From contig NZ_CP027218.1 in NCBI RefSeq assembly GCF_004124275.1, positions 5,353,001 through 5,417,000 on the forward strand: a stretch of 64,000 bases of DNA, in the 5' to 3' direction. The notes beneath the pieces are model-generated. The model was not told where the DNA came from. It ran no database searches and was given only the letters and a program-made list of their open reading frames with translations. Both the position numbers and the translations under genes were made by a program. The DNA comes from Pseudomonas sp. DTU12.3. GTDB taxonomy: Bacteria; Pseudomonadota; Gammaproteobacteria; Pseudomonadales; Pseudomonadaceae. Positions 25,955 to 33,619 of the stretch are shown here, in pieces (the stretch's first letter is position 1; each line of letters begins with the position of its first letter).

Positions 25955-26920
25955 ATGACGAACACGCGCCGCGCGGTATTCCTTGACCACCCTTCACTGG
26001 ATCTTGGCGATCTGGATCTCAGTCCCTTGCGTGAATGTTTCAGCGATCTGCAACTGTACGCCCAGACCTTGCCCGAACAAGTGGCCGAGCGCCTGCAAGG
26101 TGCGACCGTGGCAATCTCCAACAAGATCCTGATCGACGCCGCCGCCATGGCTGCCAACCCCGATCTGAAACTGATCCTGATCACCGCCACCGGCACCAAC
26201 AACGTCGACCTCGCCGCCGCCCGCGCCCACGGCATCACCGTGTGCAATTGCCAGGGTTACGGCACACCGTCGGTGGCACAACATACGATCATGCTGCTGC
26301 TCAACCTCGCCACACACCTGGCCGATTATCAGCAAGCCGTAGGCGAAGGTCGCTGGCAGCAGGCGAAACAGTTTTGTCTGCTCGACTACCCGATTGTCGA
26401 ACTGGAAGGTAAAACCCTCGGTCTGCTCGGCCACGGTGAACTCGGTGGTGCCGTAGGGCGACTGGCCGAAGCGTTCGGCATGCGTGTGCTGCTCGGACAA
26501 ATTCCGGGCCGCCCTGCCCGCCCGGATCGTCTGCCACTGAACGAACTGCTGCCGCAAATCGACGCGCTCACCCTGCACTGCCCGCTCAACGAGCACACCC
26601 GCCACTTCATCGGCGCACGCGAACTGGCGTCGATGAAACCCGGCGCTTTCGTGGTCAACACCGCGCGTGGCGGCTTGATCGATGAGCAGGCGCTGGCCGA
26701 TGCCTTGCGCAGCGGTCATCTCGGCGGCGCGGCCACCGACGTGTTGAGTGTCGAGCCACCGACTCAAGGCAATCCGCTGCTGGCCGCCGACATTCCACGC
26801 CTGATCGTCACGCCGCACAACGCTTGGGGCAGTGTTGAAGCGCGGCAGCGCATCGTCGGCCAATTGACCGAAAACGCCGAGGCGTTCTTCAGCGGTAAGG
26901 CGCTGCGGGTCGTCAGTTGA
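25955..26920 (+). CDS. D-2-hydroxyacid dehydrogenase (glycerate/hydroxypyruvate type)
   Basis: A 321-residue NAD(P)-dependent dehydrogenase. The Rossmann motif is GLLGHGELGGAVG (about 148-160). The catalytic Arg is in VNTARGGLIDEQAL, Glu in LSVEPPTQGNPL and His in TPHNAWGSVEARQR, so the triad is complete. The sequence is closest in pattern to HprA-type glycerate dehydrogenases, which interconvert hydroxypyruvate and D-glycerate; ghrA/ghrB-type activity cannot be excluded. I chose the ATG at 25955 over the preceding TTG. AAAAGG lies about 10 bp upstream. It is followed 32 bp later by rsmC, with which it may share a transcript. Confidence 0.9.
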   Translation: MTNTRRAVFLDHPSLDLGDLDLSPLRECFSDLQLYAQTLPEQVAERLQGATVAISNKILIDAAAMAANPDLKLILITATGTNNVDLAAARAHGITVCNCQGYGTPSVAQHTIMLLLNLATHLADYQQAVGEGRWQQAKQFCLLDYPIVELEGKTLGLLGHGELGGAVGRLAEAFGMRVLLGQIPGRPARPDRLPLNELLPQIDALTLHCPLNEHTRHFIGARELASMKPGAFVVNTARGGLIDEQALADALRSGHLGGAATDVLSVEPPTQGNPLLAADIPRLIVTPHNAWGSVEARQRIVGQLTENAEAFFSGKALRVVS

Positions 26921-26952
26921 TAGACTGCGGCACTTTTTTTTGAGGAGCAGTT

Positions 26953-27951
26953 ATGGATCCGCGCAGTGAAGTACTGCTTCGTCAGCCCGAATTATTCCAG
27001 GGTTCGTTGTTGCTGGCCGGTTTGCCCGCCGATGACTTGCTCGGGCGCCTGCCGAACGCGTTCGGCTGGTGCTGGCACGCTGGCGATCAAGCCGCGCTGG
27101 ACGCCCGTTTCGAAGGCCGCAGCCATTTCGGCGTGAACGTCCCGGAACGCGAGTTTGATAGCGCCGTGGTGTTCCTGCCCAAATCCAAAGACCTGACCGA
27201 TTACATCCTCAATGCCGTGGCCTCGCGCCTGGCCGGTCGCGAGGTGTTTCTGGTCGGTGAAAAACGCAGCGGCATCGAGGGCGCCTCCAAGCAGCTCAAT
27301 CCGTTCGGCAAGCCACGCAAGCTCGACAGCGCGCGTCACTGCCAACTCTGGCAAGTGACCGTGGCCAACGCCCCTGAAGCAAAATCGCTGGAAAGCCTGG
27401 CGCAGACTTATGAGTTGCCACTGGCGGAAGGCCCGCTGAAAGTCATCAGCCTGCCGGGCGTGTTCAGCCACGGTCGCCTCGATCGCGGCAGCGCTCTGCT
27501 GCTGGAGCATCTGGACAAACTGCCAAGCGGCCATCTCCTCGACTTCGGTTGCGGCGCTGGCGTGTTGGGGGCTGCGGTCAAACGTCGCTATCCGCACAAT
27601 CAGGTGACGCTGCTCGATGTCGATGCATTCGCCGCCGCCAGCAGCCGTCTGACGCTGGCTGCCAACGGTCTGGAAGCTGAAGTGCTGACCGGGGATGGGA
27701 TCGACGCTGCGCCGATGGGTTTGAACGCGATTTTGAGCAACCCGCCGTTCCATGTCGGCGTGCACACCGACTATTTCGCTACCGAGAACTTGCTGCGAAA
27801 AGCAGCAAAACATCTGAAAAACGGCGGCGAACTGCGTTTGGTCGCGAACAGTTTCCTGAAGTATCAACCGCTGATCGAGGAGCATCTCGGCGTCTGCGCA
27901 ATCAAGGCCGAAGGCAATGGTTTCCGCATCTACCGGGCCAAGCGCGGCTAA
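26953..27951 (+). CDS. rsmC: 16S rRNA (guanine1207-N2)-methyltransferase
   Basis: A 332-residue protein with the RsmC two-lobe architecture: a degenerate N-terminal methyltransferase-like domain (1-160) and a catalytic C-terminal domain. SAM-binding motif I is LLDFGCGAGVLGAAV (about 195-209) and the catalytic N2-G motif NPPFHVG is at ~258-264. It methylates G1207 of 16S rRNA in the 30S subunit. Length and motifs match the E. coli enzyme (343 aa). A strong GAGGAG ribosome site lies 7 bp upstream of the ATG. Confidence 0.93.
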   Translation: MDPRSEVLLRQPELFQGSLLLAGLPADDLLGRLPNAFGWCWHAGDQAALDARFEGRSHFGVNVPEREFDSAVVFLPKSKDLTDYILNAVASRLAGREVFLVGEKRSGIEGASKQLNPFGKPRKLDSARHCQLWQVTVANAPEAKSLESLAQTYELPLAEGPLKVISLPGVFSHGRLDRGSALLLEHLDKLPSGHLLDFGCGAGVLGAAVKRRYPHNQVTLLDVDAFAAASSRLTLAANGLEAEVLTGDGIDAAPMGLNAILSNPPFHVGVHTDYFATENLLRKAAKHLKNGGELRLVANSFLKYQPLIEEHLGVCAIKAEGNGFRIYRAKRG

Positions 27952-27999
27952 AACTTCTTTTAAAAAAGAGGCTTGCTCAATCGGTTTTGCGAAGGCAGA

Positions 28000-28213
28000 A
28001 TCCGCTCCGTCCTAGGGGAGTAGTCTCCCACGAGCGCCATGCTCGTCCGGCATACGTCAACATACTTGATCCTCAGATCATGGCGTATGCGACCCAAGCG
28101 TCCGCAACAGACGGATCGCAGGGTTTGACAAGACCTATGACACGCACACCTTACCCGGGGCGGGAAGGCTGTACGTGTCATAGCCGTGTCGACCCGCCCC
28201 TTAGGAAATCCTG
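28000..28213 (+). promoter_or_regulatory. yybP-ykoY manganese riboswitch upstream of the Gdt1-family gene
   Basis: The leader carries the class signatures: AGGGGAGTAG (28014-28023), CGTCAACATAC (28055-28065) and CAAGACC (28129-28135), in the right order and spacing for the Mn2+-sensing yybP-ykoY aptamer. Downstream, CTATGACAC (28135-28143) can pair with GTGTCATAG (28175-28183), and GGGGCGGG (28157-28164) with CCCGCCCC (28193-28200). The last arm abuts the ribosome site TTAGGA before the ATG at 28214. These mutually exclusive stems are a plausible expression platform. Mn2+ binding is expected to raise expression of the exporter. Confidence 0.88.
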
Positions 28214-28798
28214 ATGCTGGACTCGTTACTCGTTCCCACCGCAATCGTTGCCTTGGCCGAAATCGGCGACAAGACGCAACTGCTCGCGCTGATTCTCGCC
28301 GCTCGCTTTCGCAAACCCTGGCCGATCATTGCCGGTATTGTCGCCGCGACCCTGGCCAACCACGCAGCAGCCGGTGCGGTAGGCGCCTGGTTCGGCAGCT
28401 TCTTCTCGAATGCAACGCTGCACTGGATCCTCGCCGCGAGCTTCACGGCCACGGCGCTGTGGACGCTGGTGCCGGACAAAATGGACGACGATGAAACCAG
28501 TACCGCACGCAAGTTCGGGCCATTCCTGACCACGCTGATTGCGTTCTTCCTCGCCGAAATGGGGGACAAGACGCAGGTCGCGACGGTGATGCTCGCCGCG
28601 CAATACCCGGATCTGTGGCTGGTGATTCTCGGCACCACCGCAGGCATGTTGATCGCCAACGTACCAGTGGTTCTGGCGGGTAACTTTGCCGCAGACAAAC
28701 TGCCGCTGACCCTGATCCGTCGCCTCGCGGCTTCGGCGTTCATGATTCTGGCAATCGTCGCGGTGTACAAAGCGATGCAGAGCAGTGGCTGGGTTTAA
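28214..28798 (+). CDS. Gdt1/TMEM165 (UPF0016)-family manganese exporter
   Basis: A 194-residue inner-membrane protein with six predicted helices in two homologous halves. Each half carries the family signature: AEIGDKTQLLALIL near residue 15 and AEMGDKTQVATVML near residue 115. These acidic E-x-G-D-K-T motifs bind the transported cation. Bacterial relatives such as MneA export Mn2+. The upstream yybP-ykoY riboswitch independently supports a manganese role. It is monocistronic, followed by a REP doublet and the convergent M48 protease gene. Confidence 0.93.
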   Translation: MLDSLLVPTAIVALAEIGDKTQLLALILAARFRKPWPIIAGIVAATLANHAAAGAVGAWFGSFFSNATLHWILAASFTATALWTLVPDKMDDDETSTARKFGPFLTTLIAFFLAEMGDKTQVATVMLAAQYPDLWLVILGTTAGMLIANVPVVLAGNFAADKLPLTLIRRLAASAFMILAIVAVYKAMQSSGWV

Positions 28799-28829
28799 CG
28801 GCGTCAGTCGATAGACAGCGTCATCGTTC

Positions 28830-28896
28830 TTCGCGAGCAAGCCCGCTCCCACAGGTTGAATGCATTTCAAGTGTGGGAGCGGGCTTGCTCGCGAAA
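28830..28896. repeat. REP doublet (GTGGGAGCGGGCTTGCTCGCGAA type)
   Basis: Inverted arms TTCGCGAGCAAGCCCGCTCCCAC / GTGGGAGCGGGCTTGCTCGCGAA around a short loop, between convergent genes. The same type occurs at 42840. Confidence 0.93.
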
Positions 28897-28921
28897 GGGC
28901 CATCAGCCCCCCCCCAAATCC

Positions 28922-29740
28922 TCAGGATTTCGGGGCTTTTTCGTACAGCGGCATGACCTTCGGAATCGCCGCCTGCAACGAGGCAATACGGCTGGCCGAT
29001 GCCGGGTGAGTGCTCATGAACTCTGGCGGTGAGCCTTCCGAAGCCTTGCTCATCTTGTTCCACAAGGTGATCGCCGCGTTCGGGTTGTAGCCGGCACGGG
29101 CCGCGAGTTCGAGGCCGATCAGGTCGGCTTCGTTTTCGTTGGCACGGCTGTTGGGCAAGGTCATGCCGTAGTTGGCCACGGTGTCGGCCAGCGCCAGACT
29201 GTCCTGACCCAGACCGAGCAACGCACCCGCGCCCTGCTTGGCCATTTCAATGCCGTAGGCCTTGGACATCGCTTCACGACCGTGCTCGCGCAGGGCGTGG
29301 GCGATTTCATGGCCCATGACGGCGGCGATTTCATCGTCGGTGAGCTTCAGGCTGTCGATCAGCCCGGTGTAGAAAATGATCTTGCCGCCAGGACCGCAGT
29401 TGGCGTTGAGTTCGTCGCTCTTGATCAGATTGACTTCCCACTTCCACTGCGCAGCATCCGGACGGAAGTTCGGTGCCTGGGCGATCAAACGGTCAGCAAT
29501 TGCCTGAACGCGTTTGGCGTCACTGCTGGTCTTGTCCAGCACACCTTTGCTGGAGGCTTCGCCGACGGTCTTTTGATAGGACTGGGCATACATCTGGTCG
29601 ACCTCTTGCGAGGACAGCATGCTGAACATGTACTGCTTGCGCTCCACACCCACGGCGCCGCCGCTTGTGGTGTTGACCGACTGACAACCGGCCAGCAACA
29701 GCGCCGCGCTCAGTGCACTTACAACCAATGTCTTGTTCAT
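28922..29740 (-). CDS. M48-family zinc metalloprotease lipoprotein (LoiP/YggG-like)
   Basis: A 272-residue lipoprotein with lipobox LLLAGC (lipidated Cys19), so it should face the periplasm. The zinc motif is HEIAHALREHGRE (His-Glu-x-x-His), and the third-ligand region is SRANENEADLIGLELAARAGYNP, complete for the M48 family. A late STHPASASRIASL segment is also typical. E. coli LoiP and BepA are relatives that degrade or quality-control outer-membrane proteins. It is a single gene. The ribosome-site side is AGGGAGC before the ATG at 29740. The stop codon lies inside a short hairpin next to a run of nine C. Confidence 0.92.
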   Translation of the reverse strand: MNKTLVVSALSAALLLAGCQSVNTTSGGAVGVERKQYMFSMLSSQEVDQMYAQSYQKTVGEASSKGVLDKTSSDAKRVQAIADRLIAQAPNFRPDAAQWKWEVNLIKSDELNANCGPGGKIIFYTGLIDSLKLTDDEIAAVMGHEIAHALREHGREAMSKAYGIEMAKQGAGALLGLGQDSLALADTVANYGMTLPNSRANENEADLIGLELAARAGYNPNAAITLWNKMSKASEGSPPEFMSTHPASASRIASLQAAIPKVMPLYEKAPKS

Positions 29741-30003
29741 TCAAAAGCTCCCTGAAAACATGCCGCGTATCCTAGGCGGGTAATTGTATCGGCGCCAGAT
29801 ACAACAGACGTGCAGTAGCTACTTTCAGAAAACACCCGCCACATCTGTAGAAAAAAATTCACACACCCGCACAAGCCCTGTGCCACTGCGTCATGCAGCG
29901 ATCCGTTTACGACATCCCCGCGCAATTGCCCCGCGCACCACTCATGGCGCAATGCCTGCTGCCGATACATCAGCGCAGACGTCCTCTCGCGTGCGGAGCT
30001 CCC

Positions 30004-32145
30004 ATGAAGTTCAAGTCGATCCAGTTTTCCGTTGCCGCCCTCGCCGGCGCCATCGTCCTTAGCGTGGTGGCAGCGCTGGTGCTGTACGCGCTGTTTGCCG
30101 GCGCGCGCACGCAAGAGATGGTGCAGCAACGCACCCAGGCGCAGTTCGAGCAGGTCATCGAACAACGCCTGACTTCGCTGGCACAGACCCAGGTCAGCCA
30201 GATCCAGCGCGAACTCGAAGCGCCGCTGCTGATTGCCGGCGGACTGGTACGGGTCAACGCCCTGCTCGGCACGCCGGGCGCCGATGGCCAGCCGCGCCTG
30301 ACCGTCAGCCGCGAGCAGTTGATCAGCCTGATCAAAGAGAACGTCGAAAAGAACCCGAAGATTCTCGGCACCTACATCGGCTGGGAAAAAAACGCGCTGG
30401 ACCACAATGACGCGGCTTACGTCGGCACCAGCGTGGTCGGCATCGATGCCGCCAACGGGCGCTTTCTGCCGTGGTGGTTCCGCAATGACGACGGCACCCT
30501 CGGCCTGGACAAACTGGTCGACGTCGACGATCAGAAAACCCTGTCCACCGGCGTGCGCGCCAGCGAGTACTACCTGTGCTCGAAAGAGAGTAAAAAATCC
30601 TGCGTGATCGATCCGGCGCCGTACAAGGTCGGCGACAAGATCGTCATGCTCGCCTCCTTTATCGAACCGATCATGCTCAATGGCACGTTCCAGGGCATCG
30701 TCGGCGCAGACCTGTCGGTGAACTTCATTCAGGAAATGCTCCTCGCAGCCAACCAGAAACTCTACAGCGGCGCCGGGCAGATGGCCCTGATCGGCGGCAA
30801 TGGCCGGATCGTTGCCTACACCAAGGACCCGAGCAAATTCGGCGAGAAAGTCAGCGACATTCTCGACGCTGAACAGACGGCCAACATGGCCAATCTTAAA
30901 CGCGGCGAAGTCACTTACTCGGTCAACAAGGACAAAGGCCGCATCGAGCTGTACCTGCCGTTCGGCATCGGCCAGACCGACGCGCGCTGGACGCTGATGC
31001 TGCAATTGCCGCTCAACGCGGTGATGGCCGATCTGCAAGAACTGCAGGGTGATCTCGATGCCCAGCGCAAATCCGACACCTTCGGCATGGCCATGGTCGG
31101 TCTGCTCATCGCCGGCATTGGTTTGCTGGTGATCTGGCTGGTCGGCCACGGCATTGCCCGGCCGCTGAAGCAGATGGTCGCGATGCTCAATGACATCGCT
31201 CAAGGTGAGGGTGATCTGACCCGCCGCCTGAGCAGTGATCGCAGCGATGAACTGGGCTCGATCGCCAAGGGCTTCAACACCTTTCTCGCCAAGTTGCAGG
31301 CGATGATCACGCAGGTGGTGACGTCGGTGCAGAGCGTCAGCGATTCTTCGGAACACACTGCCGACATCGCCATTCGCACCAACATTGGCATCCAGAAACA
31401 AATGGCCGAGATCGATCAGGTCGCCACAGCGGTGCAGGAAATGACCGCCACCGCCCAGGACGTTGCGCGCAATGCGACGCAGGCGGCGCAAGCGGCCAGC
31501 CATGCCGATCAGGCGGCCAGTCAGGGCATGCAGATCGTCCGCGATACGTCGAACTCGATCGGCGTACTCGCGCTGGAAATCGGCAAGGCTGTGGGTGTGG
31601 TGCAGACGCTGGCCAAGGACAGCGAGAACATCAACGCGATCCTCACAGCGATTCGCGGGATTGCCGAGCAGACCAACCTGCTGGCGCTGAACGCCGCGAT
31701 TGAAGCGGCCCGCGCGGGCGAGCAGGGTCGTGGTTTTGCCGTGGTGGCGGACGAGGTGCGCAATCTGGCACAGAAGACCCAGAAGGCTACCGAAGAAATC
31801 CAGACCATGATCCAGCAACTGCAACAGGGCACGCGCGACGTGGTGCGGGTCATGGAAGACAGTCAGAACCGTACCGACGAAAGCGTGCAGCACGCGGCGA
31901 AAGCGGCCGAGGCGCTGGAGACGATTACCCAGGCGGTGTCGGTGATCAACGACATGAACACGCAGATTGCCAGTGCGGCGGAGGAGCAGAGTGCGGTGGC
32001 CGATGACATTAACCGCAACGTGATCAACATTGGTCAGGTGGCGAACGAAGTGGCGGGCGGTGCGGATGAGTCGAGCTCGGCGAGTGCCGATTTGACCAAG
32101 TTGGCGGAGCAGCAGCGGCGGTTGATCAATCAGTTCAAGGTCTGA
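30004..32145 (+). CDS. Methyl-accepting chemotaxis protein (dCACHE-type)
   Basis: About 713 residues from the ATG at 30004 (MKFKSIQFSVAALAG), with GGAG upstream. TM1 is at ~8-31, and a large periplasmic double-CACHE-like ligand domain at ~35-355 includes GADLSVNFIQEML. TM2 is at ~360-382, followed by HAMP and then the long cytoplasmic four-helix bundle. The highly conserved tip GIAEQTNLLALNAAIEAARA is at ~553-572, where CheA/CheW dock. There is no C-terminal CheR/CheB-tethering pentapeptide (it ends INQFKV). The ligand is unknown; dCACHE receptors of Pseudomonas often sense amino acids, polyamines or organic acids. It stands alone, not in a che operon. Confidence 0.93.
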   Translation: MKFKSIQFSVAALAGAIVLSVVAALVLYALFAGARTQEMVQQRTQAQFEQVIEQRLTSLAQTQVSQIQRELEAPLLIAGGLVRVNALLGTPGADGQPRLTVSREQLISLIKENVEKNPKILGTYIGWEKNALDHNDAAYVGTSVVGIDAANGRFLPWWFRNDDGTLGLDKLVDVDDQKTLSTGVRASEYYLCSKESKKSCVIDPAPYKVGDKIVMLASFIEPIMLNGTFQGIVGADLSVNFIQEMLLAANQKLYSGAGQMALIGGNGRIVAYTKDPSKFGEKVSDILDAEQTANMANLKRGEVTYSVNKDKGRIELYLPFGIGQTDARWTLMLQLPLNAVMADLQELQGDLDAQRKSDTFGMAMVGLLIAGIGLLVIWLVGHGIARPLKQMVAMLNDIAQGEGDLTRRLSSDRSDELGSIAKGFNTFLAKLQAMITQVVTSVQSVSDSSEHTADIAIRTNIGIQKQMAEIDQVATAVQEMTATAQDVARNATQAAQAASHADQAASQGMQIVRDTSNSIGVLALEIGKAVGVVQTLAKDSENINAILTAIRGIAEQTNLLALNAAIEAARAGEQGRGFAVVADEVRNLAQKTQKATEEIQTMIQQLQQGTRDVVRVMEDSQNRTDESVQHAAKAAEALETITQAVSVINDMNTQIASAAEEQSAVADDINRNVINIGQVANEVAGGADESSSASADLTKLAEQQRRLINQFKV

Positions 32146-32156
32146 AAAGCGAAAAG

Positions 32157-32348
32157 CCCCTCACCCTAACCCTCTCCCATAGGGAGAGGGGACTGATTGG
32201 GGGATGCTTAAGGAATACGCCGACCTGAACGTTTTGCCTTGAATCCATAATCGACTCGATTTCTCAGGTCGATGGATAGGGCAAGACGGCTCGGTCAGTC
32301 CCCTCTCCCTACGGGCGGTCCGACGTTTCGGGAGGGCTAGGGTGAGGG
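32157..32348. repeat. ~190-bp element with CCCTCACCCTA..TAGGGTGAGGG ends
   Basis: Terminal inverted repeats CCCCTCACCCTAACCCTCTCCC and GGGAGGGCTAGGGTGAGGG bound a partly AT-richer centre. The internal CCATAGGGAGAGGGGACTGA forms a second stem. A similar element of about 197 bp lies at 35574-35770. Both begin 11-18 bp after a stop codon. No open frame inside looks real, so it is probably a non-autonomous repeat related to the REP world. Confidence 0.8.
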
Positions 32349-32366
32349 TTTTTTGATCTGCAGGCT

Positions 32367-32990
32367 TTAACCCGGGGTCAGGCACTCGGGGCCATTGAGC
32401 TTCGGATCATTGATCAGGTTCGCCAGCACTCGCTCACGCAATGCGACCGGTTCGCTGGCGAGCAAGCCTTGCAGCACATGCAACGGTGTCTCCGGATCAA
32501 GCCATGCCGCCTGCCCTGCCTCATCAAGAATCAACGGCCGGCGCTGACTCGACGCCGCCTGCGTGATCACCGCCGTACTCAACCAGACCTGCTCCTGCAC
32601 CGGATAAGCCTCCCAGATCGCCGCGAAGAACAGCGATGAGCCCTCCCCCGGCGTCAACCAGAACGGGCGCTTGCGCTGGGTTCCGCGCCATTCGTAAAAA
32701 CCATTCGCCGGTAGCAGGCAGCGACGCTGACGCAGCGCCTCACGGAACATCGGCTGCTCGGCCACGGTTTCCGCGCGGGCATGCGCCGGGGTTTTCGACA
32801 GATCGGTCAGCCACGGCGGCGTCAGCCCCCAACGGGCGCGGGCCAGCGTGCGTTCACCGGCTTCACCGGCACGCAGCATCAACACCGAATCATTGGGGGA
32901 AATGTTCCACTGCGCCTGTTGATCGGCGGGAAAACCTGGCAGGGCCGCGAAATCGCGGTTCCAGCGAAACAGGGCATAACGTCCACACAT
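32367..32990 (-). CDS. SOS response-associated peptidase (SRAP/YedK-HMCES family)
   Basis: A 207-residue SRAP protein. It starts MCGRYALF; the Cys at position 2 is the residue that crosslinks to abasic sites in single-stranded DNA in YedK/HMCES. Further family motifs are RWGLTPPW, ARAETVAEQPMFREAL, GFYEWRG (with the catalytic Glu) and a conserved later region VITQAA followed by a His-less segment (SSQRRPLILDE). The family shields abasic sites during replication. It is usually a single gene, as here. I would check whether the usual active-site His in the VITQAA-type region is really replaced. Confidence 0.9.
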   Translation of the reverse strand: MCGRYALFRWNRDFAALPGFPADQQAQWNISPNDSVLMLRAGEAGERTLARARWGLTPPWLTDLSKTPAHARAETVAEQPMFREALRQRRCLLPANGFYEWRGTQRKRPFWLTPGEGSSLFFAAIWEAYPVQEQVWLSTAVITQAASSQRRPLILDEAGQAAWLDPETPLHVLQGLLASEPVALRERVLANLINDPKLNGPECLTPG

Positions 32991-33026
32991 GGGGCAACAC
33001 GACTCTGAAGTAAAACGAAGCTCAGC

Positions 33027-33287
33027 CTAACAGACCAGCGTCCCCGGAAAGCTCTCCGGTTCATCGCCGGGCAGCGGCAGCGCGGCATTGTACGCGGTGA
33101 TCAACTCGCGGGCGTACTCGGCCTGGTCATTCTCGACCGACAAGCCCAACAGGCCGAAGATCGGCAGCTCACCGGTACCGCCAAGCAAATCGCGGCCCAC
33201 CAGGTGCGCCTCGATACCTTCGCTGGCGAGCATGCCCTTGAGCATTTCGCCTTCCATCAGGTTTTCCGGATCGTAGATTCGCTGCAT
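33027..33287 (-). CDS. Small putative signal-transducing protein (DUF2007-like)
   Basis: An 86-residue protein beginning MQRIYDPENLMEGEMLKGML and containing EGIEAHLVGRDLLGG and LGLSVENDQAEYARELI. This is the pattern of the DUF2007 family, small alpha/beta proteins related to the PII/ACT-like fold, with no established role. It lies 9 bp downstream of the CPXCG gene on the same strand, so the two are surely co-transcribed. Confidence 0.85.
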   Translation of the reverse strand: MQRIYDPENLMEGEMLKGMLASEGIEAHLVGRDLLGGTGELPIFGLLGLSVENDQAEYARELITAYNAALPLPGDEPESFPGTLVC

Positions 33288-33296
33288 GGGCGCGCC

Positions 33297-33479
33297 TCAC
33301 TCGTTTTCGCTGAAGACTTCCAGAAACCAATCCTCGCCATGGACCTGCAAGACGAACGTGATCGGCCGACAACACACCTGACAATCTTCGATATAGGTCT
33401 GATCGCCACCGGACAGGTCCACTGACGTCTCGACCATTTCCCCACAATAAGGACATTCGTATTCAGCAGGTTCCAGCAT
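33297..33479 (-). CDS. CPXCG-motif cysteine-rich small protein
   Basis: A 60-residue protein with two Cys pairs, CPYCGE at ~9-14 and CQVCCRP at ~33-39, forming a predicted zinc ribbon of the CPXCG family. The function is unknown. It is first of a two-gene minus-strand unit with the DUF2007-like gene, and its upstream region is shared with the divergent acyltransferase. Confidence 0.9.
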   Translation of the reverse strand: MLEPAEYECPYCGEMVETSVDLSGGDQTYIEDCQVCCRPITFVLQVHGEDWFLEVFSENE

Positions 33480-33503
33480 CGCGGTCTCCCAAGTGACTTG
33501 TGC

Positions 33504-33509
33504 GTATAA
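33504..33509 (+). promoter_or_regulatory. Candidate -10 box for the acyltransferase gene
   Basis: A perfect TATAAT lies just upstream of the acyltransferase start in the divergent spacer. A good -35 is not evident. An open frame beginning with GTG at 33500 would overlap this box, which argues for the ATG at 33620 as the real start. Confidence 0.5.
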
Positions 33510-33619
33510 TCGCCGGTCTATTTGCAGGGCTATTTTTGTCTGGCTACCTTTTTCAGACCGTGCCCCGTTGGTTTTCGATCAAAACCTTTACTTACCCTAG
33601 CCGTTTCCAACAAGAGAGC

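Noticed and set aside
29737..31893. A 718-codon minus-strand frame opposite the chemoreceptor gene
   Set aside because: GC-rich third positions keep the antisense frame open; the plus strand has all chemoreceptor motifs.
33500..33619. Upstream extension of the acyltransferase starting with GTG at 33500
   Set aside because: It would start across a TATAAT box and has no ribosome site. The ATG at 33620 has AAGAGAG upstream and begins a family-like sequence. I keep some doubt because the extension is hydrophobic.
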